Assembly (NCBI RefSeq): GCF_014712675.1
Contig: NZ_JACXSI010000029.1
Location: forward strand, 1 to 47,760
Length of the DNA: 47,760 nt
Direction: 5' to 3'
Source of the DNA: Peribacillus faecalis
GTDB lineage: Bacteria > Bacillota > Bacilli > Bacillales > DSM-1321
This document shows, one piece after another, positions 38,495-47,630 of the stretch (position 1 is its first letter; every line of letters begins with the position of its first letter). The translations under genes and the position numbers were made by a program. The notes beneath the pieces are model-generated. The model searched no databases, had not been told where the DNA came from, and saw nothing but the letters and a program-made list of their open reading frames with translations.

Positions 38495-39532
38495 ATTAAA
38501 CACCCATCTGAGCTGGACTTGATAGCTGATGACTCCTAAAAATAAATCCGCCGCTATTTTTGCGAGTACCAAATTGGAACCCAAATAGCTCTTGCTTAAA
38601 TAAACTAGCATGGAAGATGCAGAGAGTAAGGCGAGCCAAAGAATATAGTACTTGAACATCGATTTTGCCATCGTATTATTTTTTTTACCGAAAACGTACC
38701 TTCTATCAAGTGAAAAGTCACAAAATGATGAGACGACCCGGGCAATCGCATTGGATAGGAATATTTGCGCTTTTAATGGAAAATGCAAAAATACAAAGCT
38801 GCTAAAAATCGTGAATAGTGATATATCAACAATGGCTGCAACAATAGTCGAAAAAGAATAGCCGATAAATCCGGAAAAGATCGTTAAGTATGTACGCAGA
38901 CTGTCTTGAAAAGAACGGTGCTTCATCGGTTCAGGTTGATTCCAATCATAAATCGGGACTTCCACCATTTCCTTTTGCAGTTGCTTAGCTTTGATTAACG
39001 CGTACACCTCAAAGTCCCAAAAGGCTATTTTGTTATCGCTGATTTCATGATATTCCTGCAAAGGAATCGCAACCAGCCCCGAATGTATATCTTTTAATCT
39101 CGTTCCGTATAGGACATTGAATAATAAAGCGGCGTATCTGCTTTTGAGGCTACGCTTGAAAGTACTATTCGATTTTTCTGTTCTCACTCCAAGGATGATG
39201 CTATGCTTATGCGCTGATAACGCATTTGCTGCCCGTTCGATATCCTCATCGCCAAGCAGATGGCTTAATGTAATAACACCATTAATTTCAGGATATTGAG
39301 TCCGCAAAGTATTCATTATATTTTTCGTAGCACTAAAGTAACTCTCTTGATTTTTATTGAAACAAAGCGTGCACCTTTTGTTTTTAAGTGCGATACCTTT
39401 GAGCCTTTCATCTATTTGAGATGCATTTTGCAACAATAGAAAAAGATAAAACTTTTTATTTAACAAATTATTAATATACTCAAGTGTCCAATCTGTTACT
39501 TGATTCAAAGGAAGTATAACAGCACAATTCAT
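38462..39532 (-). CDS. GT2-like domain fused to GtrA-family membrane domain
   Basis: 356 residues. The N-terminal 210 residues follow the plan of DPM1-like family 2 glycosyltransferases (NGVITLSHLLGDEDIERAAN, RTEKSNSTFKRSLKSRYAAL, KDIHSGLVAIPLQEY), but the DxD nucleotide-sugar motif expected near residue 88 is missing (ITLSHLLGDED). Residues 215-350 are a four-helix GtrA domain (FSTIVAAIVDISLFTIFSSF, SLDRRYVFGKKN, QLRWVFNNKK). Possibly a lipid-sugar binding or flipping protein with a degenerate transferase domain. The last ten codons are encoded by the terminator of RNA element copy d. Confidence 0.82.
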   Translation of the reverse strand: MNCAVILPLNQVTDWTLEYINNLLNKKFYLFLLLQNASQIDERLKGIALKNKRCTLCFNKNQESYFSATKNIMNTLRTQYPEINGVITLSHLLGDEDIERAANALSAHKHSIILGVRTEKSNSTFKRSLKSRYAALLFNVLYGTRLKDIHSGLVAIPLQEYHEISDNKIAFWDFEVYALIKAKQLQKEMVEVPIYDWNQPEPMKHRSFQDSLRTYLTIFSGFIGYSFSTIVAAIVDISLFTIFSSFVFLHFPLKAQIFLSNAIARVVSSFCDFSLDRRYVFGKKNNTMAKSMFKYYILWLALLSASSMLVYLSKSYLGSNLVLAKIAADLFLGVISYQVQLRWVFNNKKNRHRSFW

Positions 39533-39652
39533 TCTGAAGACCTCCCTTTATCCTGATGGTTAAGCATTTAGTAGCATTTTCCCTATTCAACTTGCCTATA
39601 AACTAAGCGGAGAGGATGTTAAAATATAGAAAAGAATTAAGGGGTGACTGAC

Positions 39653-40195
39653 TTGCTTTATGAAACAGACAGGATGAAGGTGCGATCTTTGTTGCCTGAA
39701 GATCAGCACTTGCTTGTTAAGTGGCTATCCGACCCGAAAGTGCTGCAATACTATGAAGGCAGAGATAATCCGTTTAATTTGCAGAAGGTGGAGAGGAGTT
39801 TCTACTATCAGGAAAAGGGTGTCGTAAAATGTTTAGTAGAGTTTGAAGGGAAGAAAATAGGGTACATACAGTTTTACAAAGTGAATTCGGTAACGAGTGA
39901 AATAACAGATTATAGTGAAGAGGAAAACGTGTATGGAATTGACCAGTTTATCGGGGAGACTGACTATTGGAATAAGGGTATCGGCACTATGCTTATTTCA
40001 TCAATGGTGGATTATTTGATGGAGCAAAAGCAAGCAGGAAGGATCATTATGGATCCGCATGTTTCCAATACTCGCGCTTTAAGATGCTATGAAAAATGCG
40101 GATTTAAGAAGGTTCGTATCCTTCCGAAACACGAATGGCATGAAGGGGAATATCGTGATTGTTGGCTGATTGAGTATACGAAGTCAAGTATATGA
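39653..40195 (+). CDS. GNAT acetyltransferase, AAC(6')-like
   Basis: 180 residues. GNAT motif A is visible as DQFIGETDYWNKGIGTMLIS, and the C-terminal NTRALRCYEKCGFKKVRILP is motif B. The N-terminal MLYETDRMKVRSLLPEDQHL and length match the aminoglycoside 6'-N-acetyltransferase-like group, but many relatives acetylate other amines, so resistance is only a possibility. The TTG at 39653 lies six bases after AAGGGGTG; the GTG at 39644 overlaps that RBS. A HAD gene follows 25 bp downstream. Confidence 0.85.
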   Translation: MLYETDRMKVRSLLPEDQHLLVKWLSDPKVLQYYEGRDNPFNLQKVERSFYYQEKGVVKCLVEFEGKKIGYIQFYKVNSVTSEITDYSEEENVYGIDQFIGETDYWNKGIGTMLISSMVDYLMEQKQAGRIIMDPHVSNTRALRCYEKCGFKKVRILPKHEWHEGEYRDCWLIEYTKSSI

Positions 40196-40220
40196 ATGAA
40201 ATGCAGAAAGGGAATAGTCA

Positions 40221-40874
40221 ATGGGAAATTATAAAATTATTTTATTTGATTTAGATGGTACGCTTTCCGACCCGAAAGAGGGTATTACGAAATCGGTGCA
40301 ATATGCTTTGCGAAAGTTCGGTGTGGATGAACCAGATTTAGATAAATTGGAATGTTTTATCGGACCGCCGCTTAAAGTATCTTTTTCGGACTATTATCAT
40401 TTCGATGAAGAAAAGGCGGAGAAGGCAATTGGCTTTTACAGGGAGAGATTCACGGAGAAGGGGATGTTTGAAAATGTGCTATATGAAGAGATTCCTTTGC
40501 TTTTAACTTCCTTGAAAGAGCAGGGCTATATATTGGTAGTTGCAACCTCAAAGCCAACGGTATACGCGGAGGAGATTTTGAAGCACTTCCAAATTGACCG
40601 CTTCTTTGAAAAGATAGTCGGAAGCAATCTTGATGGGACGAGGTCGGCAAAAGCAGAGATTATTCAATACATAATCAATCATTACAGCGGACAGCGACTA
40701 TCGGATTTCATTATGATCGGTGACCGCAAGCATGACATCATCGGCGCCAATCAGTGCGGCATCGATTCAGTCGGTGTGACATACGGCTATGGTTCACTCA
40801 ACGAACTTCAGTCATTTCAGCCGACTTATATAGCAAAGAGTGTAAAACAGTTACAAAGTATATTAATAAAATAA
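40221..40874 (+). CDS. HAD-superfamily phosphatase (phosphoglycolate phosphatase/5'-nucleotidase-like)
   Basis: 217 residues. Motif I is IILFDLDGTLSDPKEGITKS, motif II LVVATSKPTVYAEEIL, motif III lysine in RSAKAEIIQYII, motif IV FIMIGDRKHDIIGANQCGID. The helical C1 cap (GVDEPDLDKLECFIGPPLK) places it with Gph-like phosphatases, which clear phosphoglycolate, PPi or nucleotides. RBS AAAGGG. Probably co-transcribed with the GNAT gene and followed by a terminator. Confidence 0.9.
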   Translation: MGNYKIILFDLDGTLSDPKEGITKSVQYALRKFGVDEPDLDKLECFIGPPLKVSFSDYYHFDEEKAEKAIGFYRERFTEKGMFENVLYEEIPLLLTSLKEQGYILVVATSKPTVYAEEILKHFQIDRFFEKIVGSNLDGTRSAKAEIIQYIINHYSGQRLSDFIMIGDRKHDIIGANQCGIDSVGVTYGYGSLNELQSFQPTYIAKSVKQLQSILIK

Positions 40875-40884
40875 TATCAAGGAG

Positions 40885-40931
40885 CACTTCGAGTCATGCT
40901 TTTATGGCAACGAAGTGTTTTTTTTTTTTTG
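40885..40931 (+). terminator. Terminator with long T run
   Basis: CACTTCG (40885-40891) and CGAAGTG (40911-40917), a 19-nt loop, then a run of 13 or more T. Confidence 0.8.
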
Positions 40932-41030
40932 AAAATAAAAAGAAATAAAGGTGACGTTTTCGTTAAAGGTATAGTGGTGGGGGACAGAAAGTGAATTTAC
41001 TCATATAAACTATATTATAGGAGGTGCTTT

Positions 41031-43484
41031 ATGAATGATAAGGATAAAGTTAATCTATCTATCATTATAGTTGTCGGGCTATTGTTTGTTGCAACAATAC
41101 TAGGAAAAAATCATTTATTTGGTTCACAGATTGATTGGCTGACGCAGCATGTTGTGTTTCCGGATTACTTCCGCCAACTATTTTATGAAACAGGCAATTT
41201 TATACCGAATTTTGCTTCTCATATCGGGGGCGGCCAAAATGTTTTTAATTTTTCCTATTATGGCTTGTTGAATCCTTTTATATTATTGTCATATTGCTTT
41301 CCGTTTGTGGAAATGGCTTATTACATAGGGTTTATCAGTATTACTCTTTATTTGTTGACAGGTTTAATGAGCTATTGGTGGTTCAGAGCGCAGTCATTTC
41401 ATGAATTGCTCTCGCTGTTTTTATCATTGATGCTAATGATGCTAGCACCGATTTTATATCATAGCCATCATCATATTATGTTTGTATCTTATCTCCCTTT
41501 TTTAATATTGGCATTTATAGGAGTAGATTGGCTAATCAAACATAATCAATGCTGGTTATTGGTGCTGAGTACGTTCTTAATAATAATGACAAGCTATTAT
41601 TATAGTGTTTGTGCTATTATCGCAATCGGCATTTATTACTTGTACAAATACATAAAAGAGTATCGCCGAATAAGTGTCCTTGGTATTTGGAAAATTATTC
41701 AGCCGATGATTATCAGCATTTTTATGAGTGCGGTGTTATTATTGCCTACTTATTATGCGATTAAGCTGAATCGCTCAGGTAGCAAAAGCAGCTACACATG
41801 GGAAGAGTTGCTCATTCCGCGCTTTGATGAGCTGCTTTATAAGCCGTTTAGCGTCGGGATAACGGCTGTTTTTTTATTGGCGATAACAGCTCTTCTTTTT
41901 AACAGGCAAAAGGATTTTTATAATAAATTTTTAGCGGCGGTTATACTGATTGGAAGTACAAGTCCGTTCATTATGCTGATTTTAAATGGGGGCATGTATA
42001 TTCGAGGAAAGGCACTAATTCCGCTGGCACCGATTTTTTGTTTAATTCTCGGAATTTTTATCGATAAACTGCAAAAGAAAGAGCTGAATAGTTTAACTTT
42101 AGCTATTAGCTTTGCCGTCATGAATGGGTTTATTTATCTTACAGGCTATACGGAAATGATCTTTTATATTGATAGCTTAATTGCCGTTGCGGCAGTGCTT
42201 GTTTATAAACGAATCAATCGTTTAGCTGTATTGTTTGTACCGATTTTACTGCTGGCAGGCATGCAATTGTTTGCTGTAAACGAGGAAGAAAGCTACGTTT
42301 CTGTTGATGACTATAAAGAAGCCCGTAATGAACAGGCAGAAAGCTTGATTGCGGAAACTATAGAAGAAGATAACGGCTATTACAGATTTTCGAATGCTAT
42401 TAATAAGCTTGCTGTCGCCAATCAGGTGTATGGAACTTCGTATTATGGAACTTCCATTTATTCATCAGTCGGCAATACGTATTATAGTGATTTTTATAAA
42501 CATACATTCGGCAATAATTTAAACTATCGAAATATCTTAATGAATGCAGGAACTGATAATACATTGTTTCACTCTTATATGGGTGTGAAATATATCGTCA
42601 GCAAGAAAGATGACATAGGTTTTTTATATGAAAAAATAGCAAGTGAAGGCGATGTCAATTTGTTTGTTAATGAGAATGCTTTTCCGATGATTTACGGTTC
42701 GAGCAAACTGACGAACGAGAGTGATTTTGACAGGATGAGCTATCCGGATACGCTCAATTATTTGCTGAATACGATTATTGTCGATGATGATGTTCAAACT
42801 GCTGACGTCAGCACGAAAAATCTGAAAGTTTATGAATCTGACAAACTGAAAGATGTATATGAATTTGAAGCGGAAGAAACGACTACTTATAAAATTGAAT
42901 TGGATGAACCGGTTAATGGGCAATTATTGCTTATTCAATTTGACAATGAAGCTGTGAACAGGATTGATACTTCAATAACAATTAACGGCATGAAAAATAA
43001 GCTGACAGCCCAAAAATGGCGCTATCACAATCAAAATAATTCATTTGAATATGTCCTTTCCGGTGAGGAGTCAATTGAAGACCTGAAAATAACTGTGACA
43101 AAAGGCCGCTATAGAATAACAAATCTGAAAATATATACAATGGAGATTGATTTGCAGAAGAGTATAGATGAGTTGGATGAGTTTAAAATCACGGAGTTAA
43201 ATCATGGGAAAAGTACTATTAAAGGCACAATCACCATGTCTAGCGCCGGTTATGTCGCTACCAGCTATCCTTTTGATAAAGGATTCACAGTCTATGCGGA
43301 CGGGAAAGAGATTGAAGTAGAGAAAGTCAATACAGCCTTCTTAGGTTTTAAGTTGAGCGAAGGCGAGCATGAAGTGAAGATTGTCTATCATTCGCCACTG
43401 CTGAAGGAGGGAGCGATAGCAAGTGCCATCGGTCTTCTGCTTTTTATTTTCATAATTGCATTTGAACGCAAGAGGGGGGCATGA
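41031..43484 (+). CDS. yfhO: YfhO-family membrane glycosyltransferase
   Basis: 817 residues. About 12 hydrophobic segments fill the first 430 residues and one more lies at the end (AIASAIGLLLFIFIIAFERK); between them is a large extracytoplasmic domain. The N-terminal DWLTQHVVFPDYFRQLFYET and NPFILLSYCF blocks fit YfhO, a GT-C-type enzyme that in Bacillus subtilis transfers GlcNAc from undecaprenyl phosphate to lipoteichoic acid. The next two genes are the flippase and donor synthase expected for such a system. RBS TATAGGAGGTGCTTT. The stop overlaps the next ATG. Confidence 0.9.
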   Translation: MNDKDKVNLSIIIVVGLLFVATILGKNHLFGSQIDWLTQHVVFPDYFRQLFYETGNFIPNFASHIGGGQNVFNFSYYGLLNPFILLSYCFPFVEMAYYIGFISITLYLLTGLMSYWWFRAQSFHELLSLFLSLMLMMLAPILYHSHHHIMFVSYLPFLILAFIGVDWLIKHNQCWLLVLSTFLIIMTSYYYSVCAIIAIGIYYLYKYIKEYRRISVLGIWKIIQPMIISIFMSAVLLLPTYYAIKLNRSGSKSSYTWEELLIPRFDELLYKPFSVGITAVFLLAITALLFNRQKDFYNKFLAAVILIGSTSPFIMLILNGGMYIRGKALIPLAPIFCLILGIFIDKLQKKELNSLTLAISFAVMNGFIYLTGYTEMIFYIDSLIAVAAVLVYKRINRLAVLFVPILLLAGMQLFAVNEEESYVSVDDYKEARNEQAESLIAETIEEDNGYYRFSNAINKLAVANQVYGTSYYGTSIYSSVGNTYYSDFYKHTFGNNLNYRNILMNAGTDNTLFHSYMGVKYIVSKKDDIGFLYEKIASEGDVNLFVNENAFPMIYGSSKLTNESDFDRMSYPDTLNYLLNTIIVDDDVQTADVSTKNLKVYESDKLKDVYEFEAEETTTYKIELDEPVNGQLLLIQFDNEAVNRIDTSITINGMKNKLTAQKWRYHNQNNSFEYVLSGEESIEDLKITVTKGRYRITNLKIYTMEIDLQKSIDELDEFKITELNHGKSTIKGTITMSSAGYVATSYPFDKGFTVYADGKEIEVEKVNTAFLGFKLSEGEHEVKIVYHSPLLKEGAIASAIGLLLFIFIIAFERKRGA

Positions 43485-43906
43485 CGATACCAATGTATAA
43501 CAAGCATAAAGAGCTGGTTTTATATGTTGTATTCGGCGTATTGACGACTATTATAAATTTTATTATTTATTTTGCGTGCGTATTAACGTTTTTAAATCCG
43601 GAAAAAAGTATTGAGCTTCAAATAGCAAACGTGCTTGCCTGGATTGGCGCCGTAATATTTGCATATATAACGAATCGAAAGTATGTGTTTGGAAGCAAGA
43701 AAACGAATATTTTGCAAGAGATGTACAAGTTTTTCGGTAGCAGAATATTTGTCTTGTTACTAGAAATGCTGCTGATGTTCATTTTTGTTTCATGTCTGGG
43801 ATTGAACGATAAAGTGATGAAATTTCTAGTGCAAGCTATTGTCATTGCCTCTAATTATGTACTGAGTAAATGGGTTGTGTTCACCAAGAAAGGAAATACA
43901 GTATGA
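43481..43906 (+). CDS. gtcA: GtrA-family flippase (GtcA-like)
   Basis: 141 residues, four transmembrane helices. The GtrA signature is visible: LYVVFGVLTTIINFIIYFAC near the start, ITNRKYVFGSK in the middle and SNYVLSKWVVF at the end. Proteins of this family move undecaprenyl-phosphate-linked sugars across the membrane for teichoic acid or O-antigen glycosylation. The ATG overlaps the yfhO stop by four bases behind AAGAGGGGG, and its own stop overlaps the csbB start, so all three genes are coupled. Confidence 0.9.
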   Translation: MTIPMYNKHKELVLYVVFGVLTTIINFIIYFACVLTFLNPEKSIELQIANVLAWIGAVIFAYITNRKYVFGSKKTNILQEMYKFFGSRIFVLLLEMLLMFIFVSCLGLNDKVMKFLVQAIVIASNYVLSKWVVFTKKGNTV

Positions 43907-44844
43907 AAATTATATCAATTATTGTTCCTTGTTATAACGAGGAACAAGCTTTACCGATTTTTTATAATGAAGTAAACGAAGTAATCAATTCAATGGATGT
44001 TAAAGTAGAATACATATTTATTAACGATGGATCAAAAGACCGCACCTTAAATATACTACAGGAGTTATCGTATAAAGATGATCGTGTCAGATATCTGTCT
44101 TTTTCCAGAAACTTCGGTAAAGAAGCGGCAATGTACGCCGGTTTGAAGAATGCAACTGGCGATTATATCACGACAATGGACGTTGATTTGCAAGATCCTC
44201 CTTATTTATTGAAAGAGATGTATGATGTTCTTGAGCAAGGCGAATACGACTGTTGTGCTACTCGGAGCACGAGCCGAAATGGCTACGGCTACGTAAAAAA
44301 AACTTTAACAAAATGGTTTTATAAAATTATTAATAAGCTGTCAGAAATTGAAATGGTGGATGGAGCAAGAGATTTCCGTCTGATGACGCGTCAAATGGTT
44401 AATTCGATTTTGGAAATGGAAGAATATAACCGTTATTCGAAAGGACTGTTCAGTTTTGTCGGTTATAATACGAAATGGATTGAATATGAAAACCAGGAGC
44501 GGGTTGCAGGTACAACGACATGGAGTCTGTGGAAGCTGTTTGTCTATGCGGTTGAAGGTATTGTCGCCTTTTCGACAACGCCTCTAATCATTTCAGCGGT
44601 TTTCGGACTAATTTTCTGCCTCATGGCATTTGTGTTGATTTTCGCTATTATTATCAAAACATTAGTATGGCACGATCCGGTAAGCGGCTGGCCTTCGCTT
44701 GCCTGCATTTTATTTTTCGTCAGCGGTATGCAATTGTTTTGCATAGGGATAATGGGAATATACTTATCAAAAACATATTTAGAAACGAAGAAAAGACCTG
44801 TTTATATCGTTAAAGAAACAGAGAATGATGGTATTTGTCTCTAA
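43903..44844 (+). CDS. csbB: Family 2 polyprenyl-phosphate glycosyltransferase (CsbB-like)
   Basis: 313 residues. The DPM1-like catalytic domain shows ISIIVPCYNEEQALPIFYNE, FINDGSKDRT, SFSRNFGKEAAMYAGLKNAT and the DxD region TTMDVDLQDPPYLL. Two C-terminal helices (ISAVFGLIFCLMAFVLIFAI and CILFFVSGMQLFCIGIMGIY) anchor it. It should load a sugar, GlcNAc in the Bacillus case, on undecaprenyl phosphate at the inner face for GtcA and YfhO. The ATG at 43903 overlaps the gtcA stop. In contrast with the minus-strand fusion at 38462, its catalytic motifs are intact. Confidence 0.9.
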   Translation: MKIISIIVPCYNEEQALPIFYNEVNEVINSMDVKVEYIFINDGSKDRTLNILQELSYKDDRVRYLSFSRNFGKEAAMYAGLKNATGDYITTMDVDLQDPPYLLKEMYDVLEQGEYDCCATRSTSRNGYGYVKKTLTKWFYKIINKLSEIEMVDGARDFRLMTRQMVNSILEMEEYNRYSKGLFSFVGYNTKWIEYENQERVAGTTTWSLWKLFVYAVEGIVAFSTTPLIISAVFGLIFCLMAFVLIFAIIIKTLVWHDPVSGWPSLACILFFVSGMQLFCIGIMGIYLSKTYLETKKRPVYIVKETENDGICL

Positions 44845-44850
44845 GATGAG

Positions 44851-44896
44851 CGGATATGCGAGAGCAACTATAGTTACTTGCGCATATCCGTTTTTT
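44851..44896 (+). terminator. Terminator of the yfhO-gtcA-csbB operon
   Basis: CGGATATGCG (44851-44860) and CGCATATCCG (44881-44890), a 10-bp stem followed by six T. Confidence 0.9.
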
Positions 44897-45004
44897 ATAT
44901 GTAAATGAGGGTATCGATTTAATCGAGGAAGCGTTTTGTAAAAAAACGATAAGGCAAAGAGTGATTCTGCCGGCTAAAGTGCTTCAAAAAAAGACCTACA
45001 AAAA

Positions 45005-45013
45005 TGATATAAT
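45005..45013 (+). promoter_or_regulatory. Extended -10 promoter of the helicase gene
   Basis: TGATATAAT at 45005-45013, the same AAAATGATATAAT context as at 19871. It is about 100 bp before the ATG; no clear -35. Confidence 0.45.
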
Positions 45014-45113
45014 TTTCAAAACTAGGTGTAGGACAACGAAAAATCAATTATAATGAACGGATATTGGTTGAAAGATAAACATAAACAACCGCAAGCACAG
45101 AAAGGTAAAACTA

Positions 45114-47630
45114 ATGGAGCAAATACTACAAAATAATATTGAATTGATTAAACAACGGTTTCAGCTCGTTTTGCAGGCTGAAGCTATGAAATATATCGAA
45201 TTGCACGGTGAAGCAACTGCTGAAGATTTTATCGCTGAAAACGAAAAACATCTTGAGCAGCTGTTAGAAGCAGAATTGAAAGGCAATATTTTGAACGGCA
45301 TTAGTTTAGTCAAGCGGAAGCAATTTTTAAAAGCAGAAGGAGTCGAAATTGATGCTTTGCGCACTAAAGTTATTAATACGCTTGTGAGAGAGCGGCTTCT
45401 TGAAAACATAAATCTTGATTACAAACATTGGCTCCGTCATTATTTCTTGGAGAATCCCGGGGAATGGGAAGAGTGGAAAGAACAGGCTATCATCAATCAG
45501 CGGGAAAAAGTCATTTTAGCTGATTTGGAAGAGAAAGTAAAAACAATCTTTGCTTCGAATAATATCCGATTCTATTTGCCGCTCCGTTACAAAGCGGCTC
45601 GGGACTTAGCGGAAGACTTGCATAATACGCGATATGATTTCGATGACGAAGATGGAATTTTTGAATGCGGTCAGTTTGATGCGGATACGTACTTGAAACT
45701 GGAAGATTTCTTATCGGAGCTGACAGGCGAAGAAATTTTTTATGGGCATGAAATCGCGTGGGAGATATACGAAGACCGCTATGAAGCATTTATTCAGGAG
45801 TATGTGTATCGTGACGTATTGGCGATGATTATAGAATTATTGCCTGCTGAAATGCAGAAAACAGATGCGTTGAGCGAAAAAGTATCTGAGCTGTTGTCTG
45901 ATGAATTGGCTGATTTGCTTGAAGATTTCCTATACCGCATAACAGATGAGTTGATTGTTGATCTGCAGGAGCTGGCAGAAGTGCCTTTCATGGAGGCTGC
46001 CCATAGAGAACTGTATGTCCGTCAACTGGAGGACCGAAAGAAGAAAATCAATGCGTTTAAACGGAAAGCGTATCTTCGTTTTGAACAAGAAAAAGCTGAG
46101 CAGCGTGAAAGAGCGAAACGCGAAGAAGAAATGATTTTGCAAATGATTGGCAGAGAGTATGAGGCGAATATGTCGCCGCATACAAAGTATATTTTGCATA
46201 TCGGCGAAACAAACACCGGCAAAACGCACACGGCTTTGACGGAAATGAGACAAGCGGCAACCGGACTTTATTTAGGTCCGCTTCGTTTATTGGCGCTTGA
46301 AGTGTTTGAAACGCTGGCAAGTCATGGTGTCGCTTGCGGATTGAAAACGGGTGAGGAAGAGAAAAATTTGCAGGGTGCTACTCATATTGCAGCGACTGTC
46401 GAGATGTTTTCCTCAGAAGAGCGCTACGAATGTGTGGTCATCGATGAGGCGCAAATGATTGCTGACAGAGACCGAGGTTTCTCCTGGTATAAGGCGATTA
46501 CTTCAGTTCAAGCAGATACGGTTCATATTATCGGAAGCAATAATGTCGGCAGTATGCTGATGAATTTGCTGGACGGTTATGATGTCGAAGTGCGCAAATA
46601 CAAGCGTGAACTGCCATTAATCGTGCAGAAGAAAAATTTCCGAATTTCCAAAGTGACTAGAGGAGATGCGCTGATTGTCTTTTCAAGAAAGAAAGTGCTG
46701 CAGGTCGCAGCTAAGCTTGAGAATGACGGGCATAAGGTGAGTATCGTCTATGGCGGTATGCCGCCGGAAACAAGGCAAAAGCAAATCGAACAGTTCCATA
46801 AAGGCGAAACGGAAGTGGTAGTTGCCACAGATGCGATCGGAATGGGGCTGAATTTGCCGATCAGACGGGTTGTTTTCTTGGAGAATCAAAAGTTCGACGG
46901 CACAAGAGTACGGACATTGACGTCTCAGGAAATTAAGCAAATTGCCGGAAGAGCGGGCCGGAAAGGCAAGTATGACGAAGGTTTTGTCGCTTTCTCTTAT
47001 GACGTCCAAAAGATGAAAAGTTTGCTTGAAAGAAACGATTTTGAAATCGAGACGTTTGCGATATCGCCTACGCAAAATATTTTTAACCGATTCCGTTATT
47101 TCGGCAAGGATTTGCAGGAGTTTTTCCGCCTTTGGGATGAATATGAAAACCCTCCTGGAACGGTGAAAGCGCCGCTGACGGAAGAAAAGGAATTGTATGA
47201 GGAAATTAGAGGAACAGACATTGAGATGAAGCTATCTGTCGCTGATTTGTACAGCTTCTTGCATTTGCCTTTTTCATCTTACGAAAGCACGCTGAGAGAT
47301 CAGTGGAAGGACAATATGCGGGCAATCATCAATAATGAAGAGCTGCATGAACCGGTTATCCTAAAAGGTTCACTCGATGCTTTGGAGCTTTCTTATAAAT
47401 CGATTGGTCTTCACCTGCTGTTTTTATACAAGTTGGATAGGAGAACAGAAGCATTCATTTGGGAACGGATGCGTGATGAAATAAGTGAAGAAGTGCATGG
47501 CCTGTTGAAAAAGGAAATTAAAAAGTATAAGAAAGAATGCAAATATTGCGGTCGTGAGCTGAAATGGGATTATCAATTCACGATGTGCCAAAGCTGCCAT
47601 AATAAACGATACGGCAGAAATTATTGGTGA
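45114..47630 (+). CDS. SUV3-like superfamily 2 helicase with zinc ribbon
   Basis: 838 residues. The first 345 residues are helical, acidic and unassigned, ending in a charged coiled coil (RQLEDRKKKINAFKRKAYLR). The helicase core follows: Walker A HIGETNTGKTHTAL (Lys370), DEAQ box at 444-447, motif V TDAIGMGLNLP and motif VI QIAGRAGRKG (609-616). GETNTGKT, DEAQ and GMGLNLPIRRVVF are like SUV3, the mitochondrial RNA/DNA helicase. The C-terminus has a zinc ribbon, C809-C812...C825-C828. It probably unwinds structured RNA or RNA-DNA hybrids in the cytosol; partner nucleases are unknown. RBS AAAGGT. The gene stands alone, with an IS fragment directly at its stop. Confidence 0.85.
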   Translation: MEQILQNNIELIKQRFQLVLQAEAMKYIELHGEATAEDFIAENEKHLEQLLEAELKGNILNGISLVKRKQFLKAEGVEIDALRTKVINTLVRERLLENINLDYKHWLRHYFLENPGEWEEWKEQAIINQREKVILADLEEKVKTIFASNNIRFYLPLRYKAARDLAEDLHNTRYDFDDEDGIFECGQFDADTYLKLEDFLSELTGEEIFYGHEIAWEIYEDRYEAFIQEYVYRDVLAMIIELLPAEMQKTDALSEKVSELLSDELADLLEDFLYRITDELIVDLQELAEVPFMEAAHRELYVRQLEDRKKKINAFKRKAYLRFEQEKAEQRERAKREEEMILQMIGREYEANMSPHTKYILHIGETNTGKTHTALTEMRQAATGLYLGPLRLLALEVFETLASHGVACGLKTGEEEKNLQGATHIAATVEMFSSEERYECVVIDEAQMIADRDRGFSWYKAITSVQADTVHIIGSNNVGSMLMNLLDGYDVEVRKYKRELPLIVQKKNFRISKVTRGDALIVFSRKKVLQVAAKLENDGHKVSIVYGGMPPETRQKQIEQFHKGETEVVVATDAIGMGLNLPIRRVVFLENQKFDGTRVRTLTSQEIKQIAGRAGRKGKYDEGFVAFSYDVQKMKSLLERNDFEIETFAISPTQNIFNRFRYFGKDLQEFFRLWDEYENPPGTVKAPLTEEKELYEEIRGTDIEMKLSVADLYSFLHLPFSSYESTLRDQWKDNMRAIINNEELHEPVILKGSLDALELSYKSIGLHLLFLYKLDRRTEAFIWERMRDEISEEVHGLLKKEIKKYKKECKYCGRELKWDYQFTMCQSCHNKRYGRNYW

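Noticed and set aside
40920-40985. Sigma-B promoter upstream of yfhO, as for csbB in Bacillus
   Set aside because: I looked for GTTTAA-N14-GGGTAT but found only poor matches, so no stress-sigma control is claimed.
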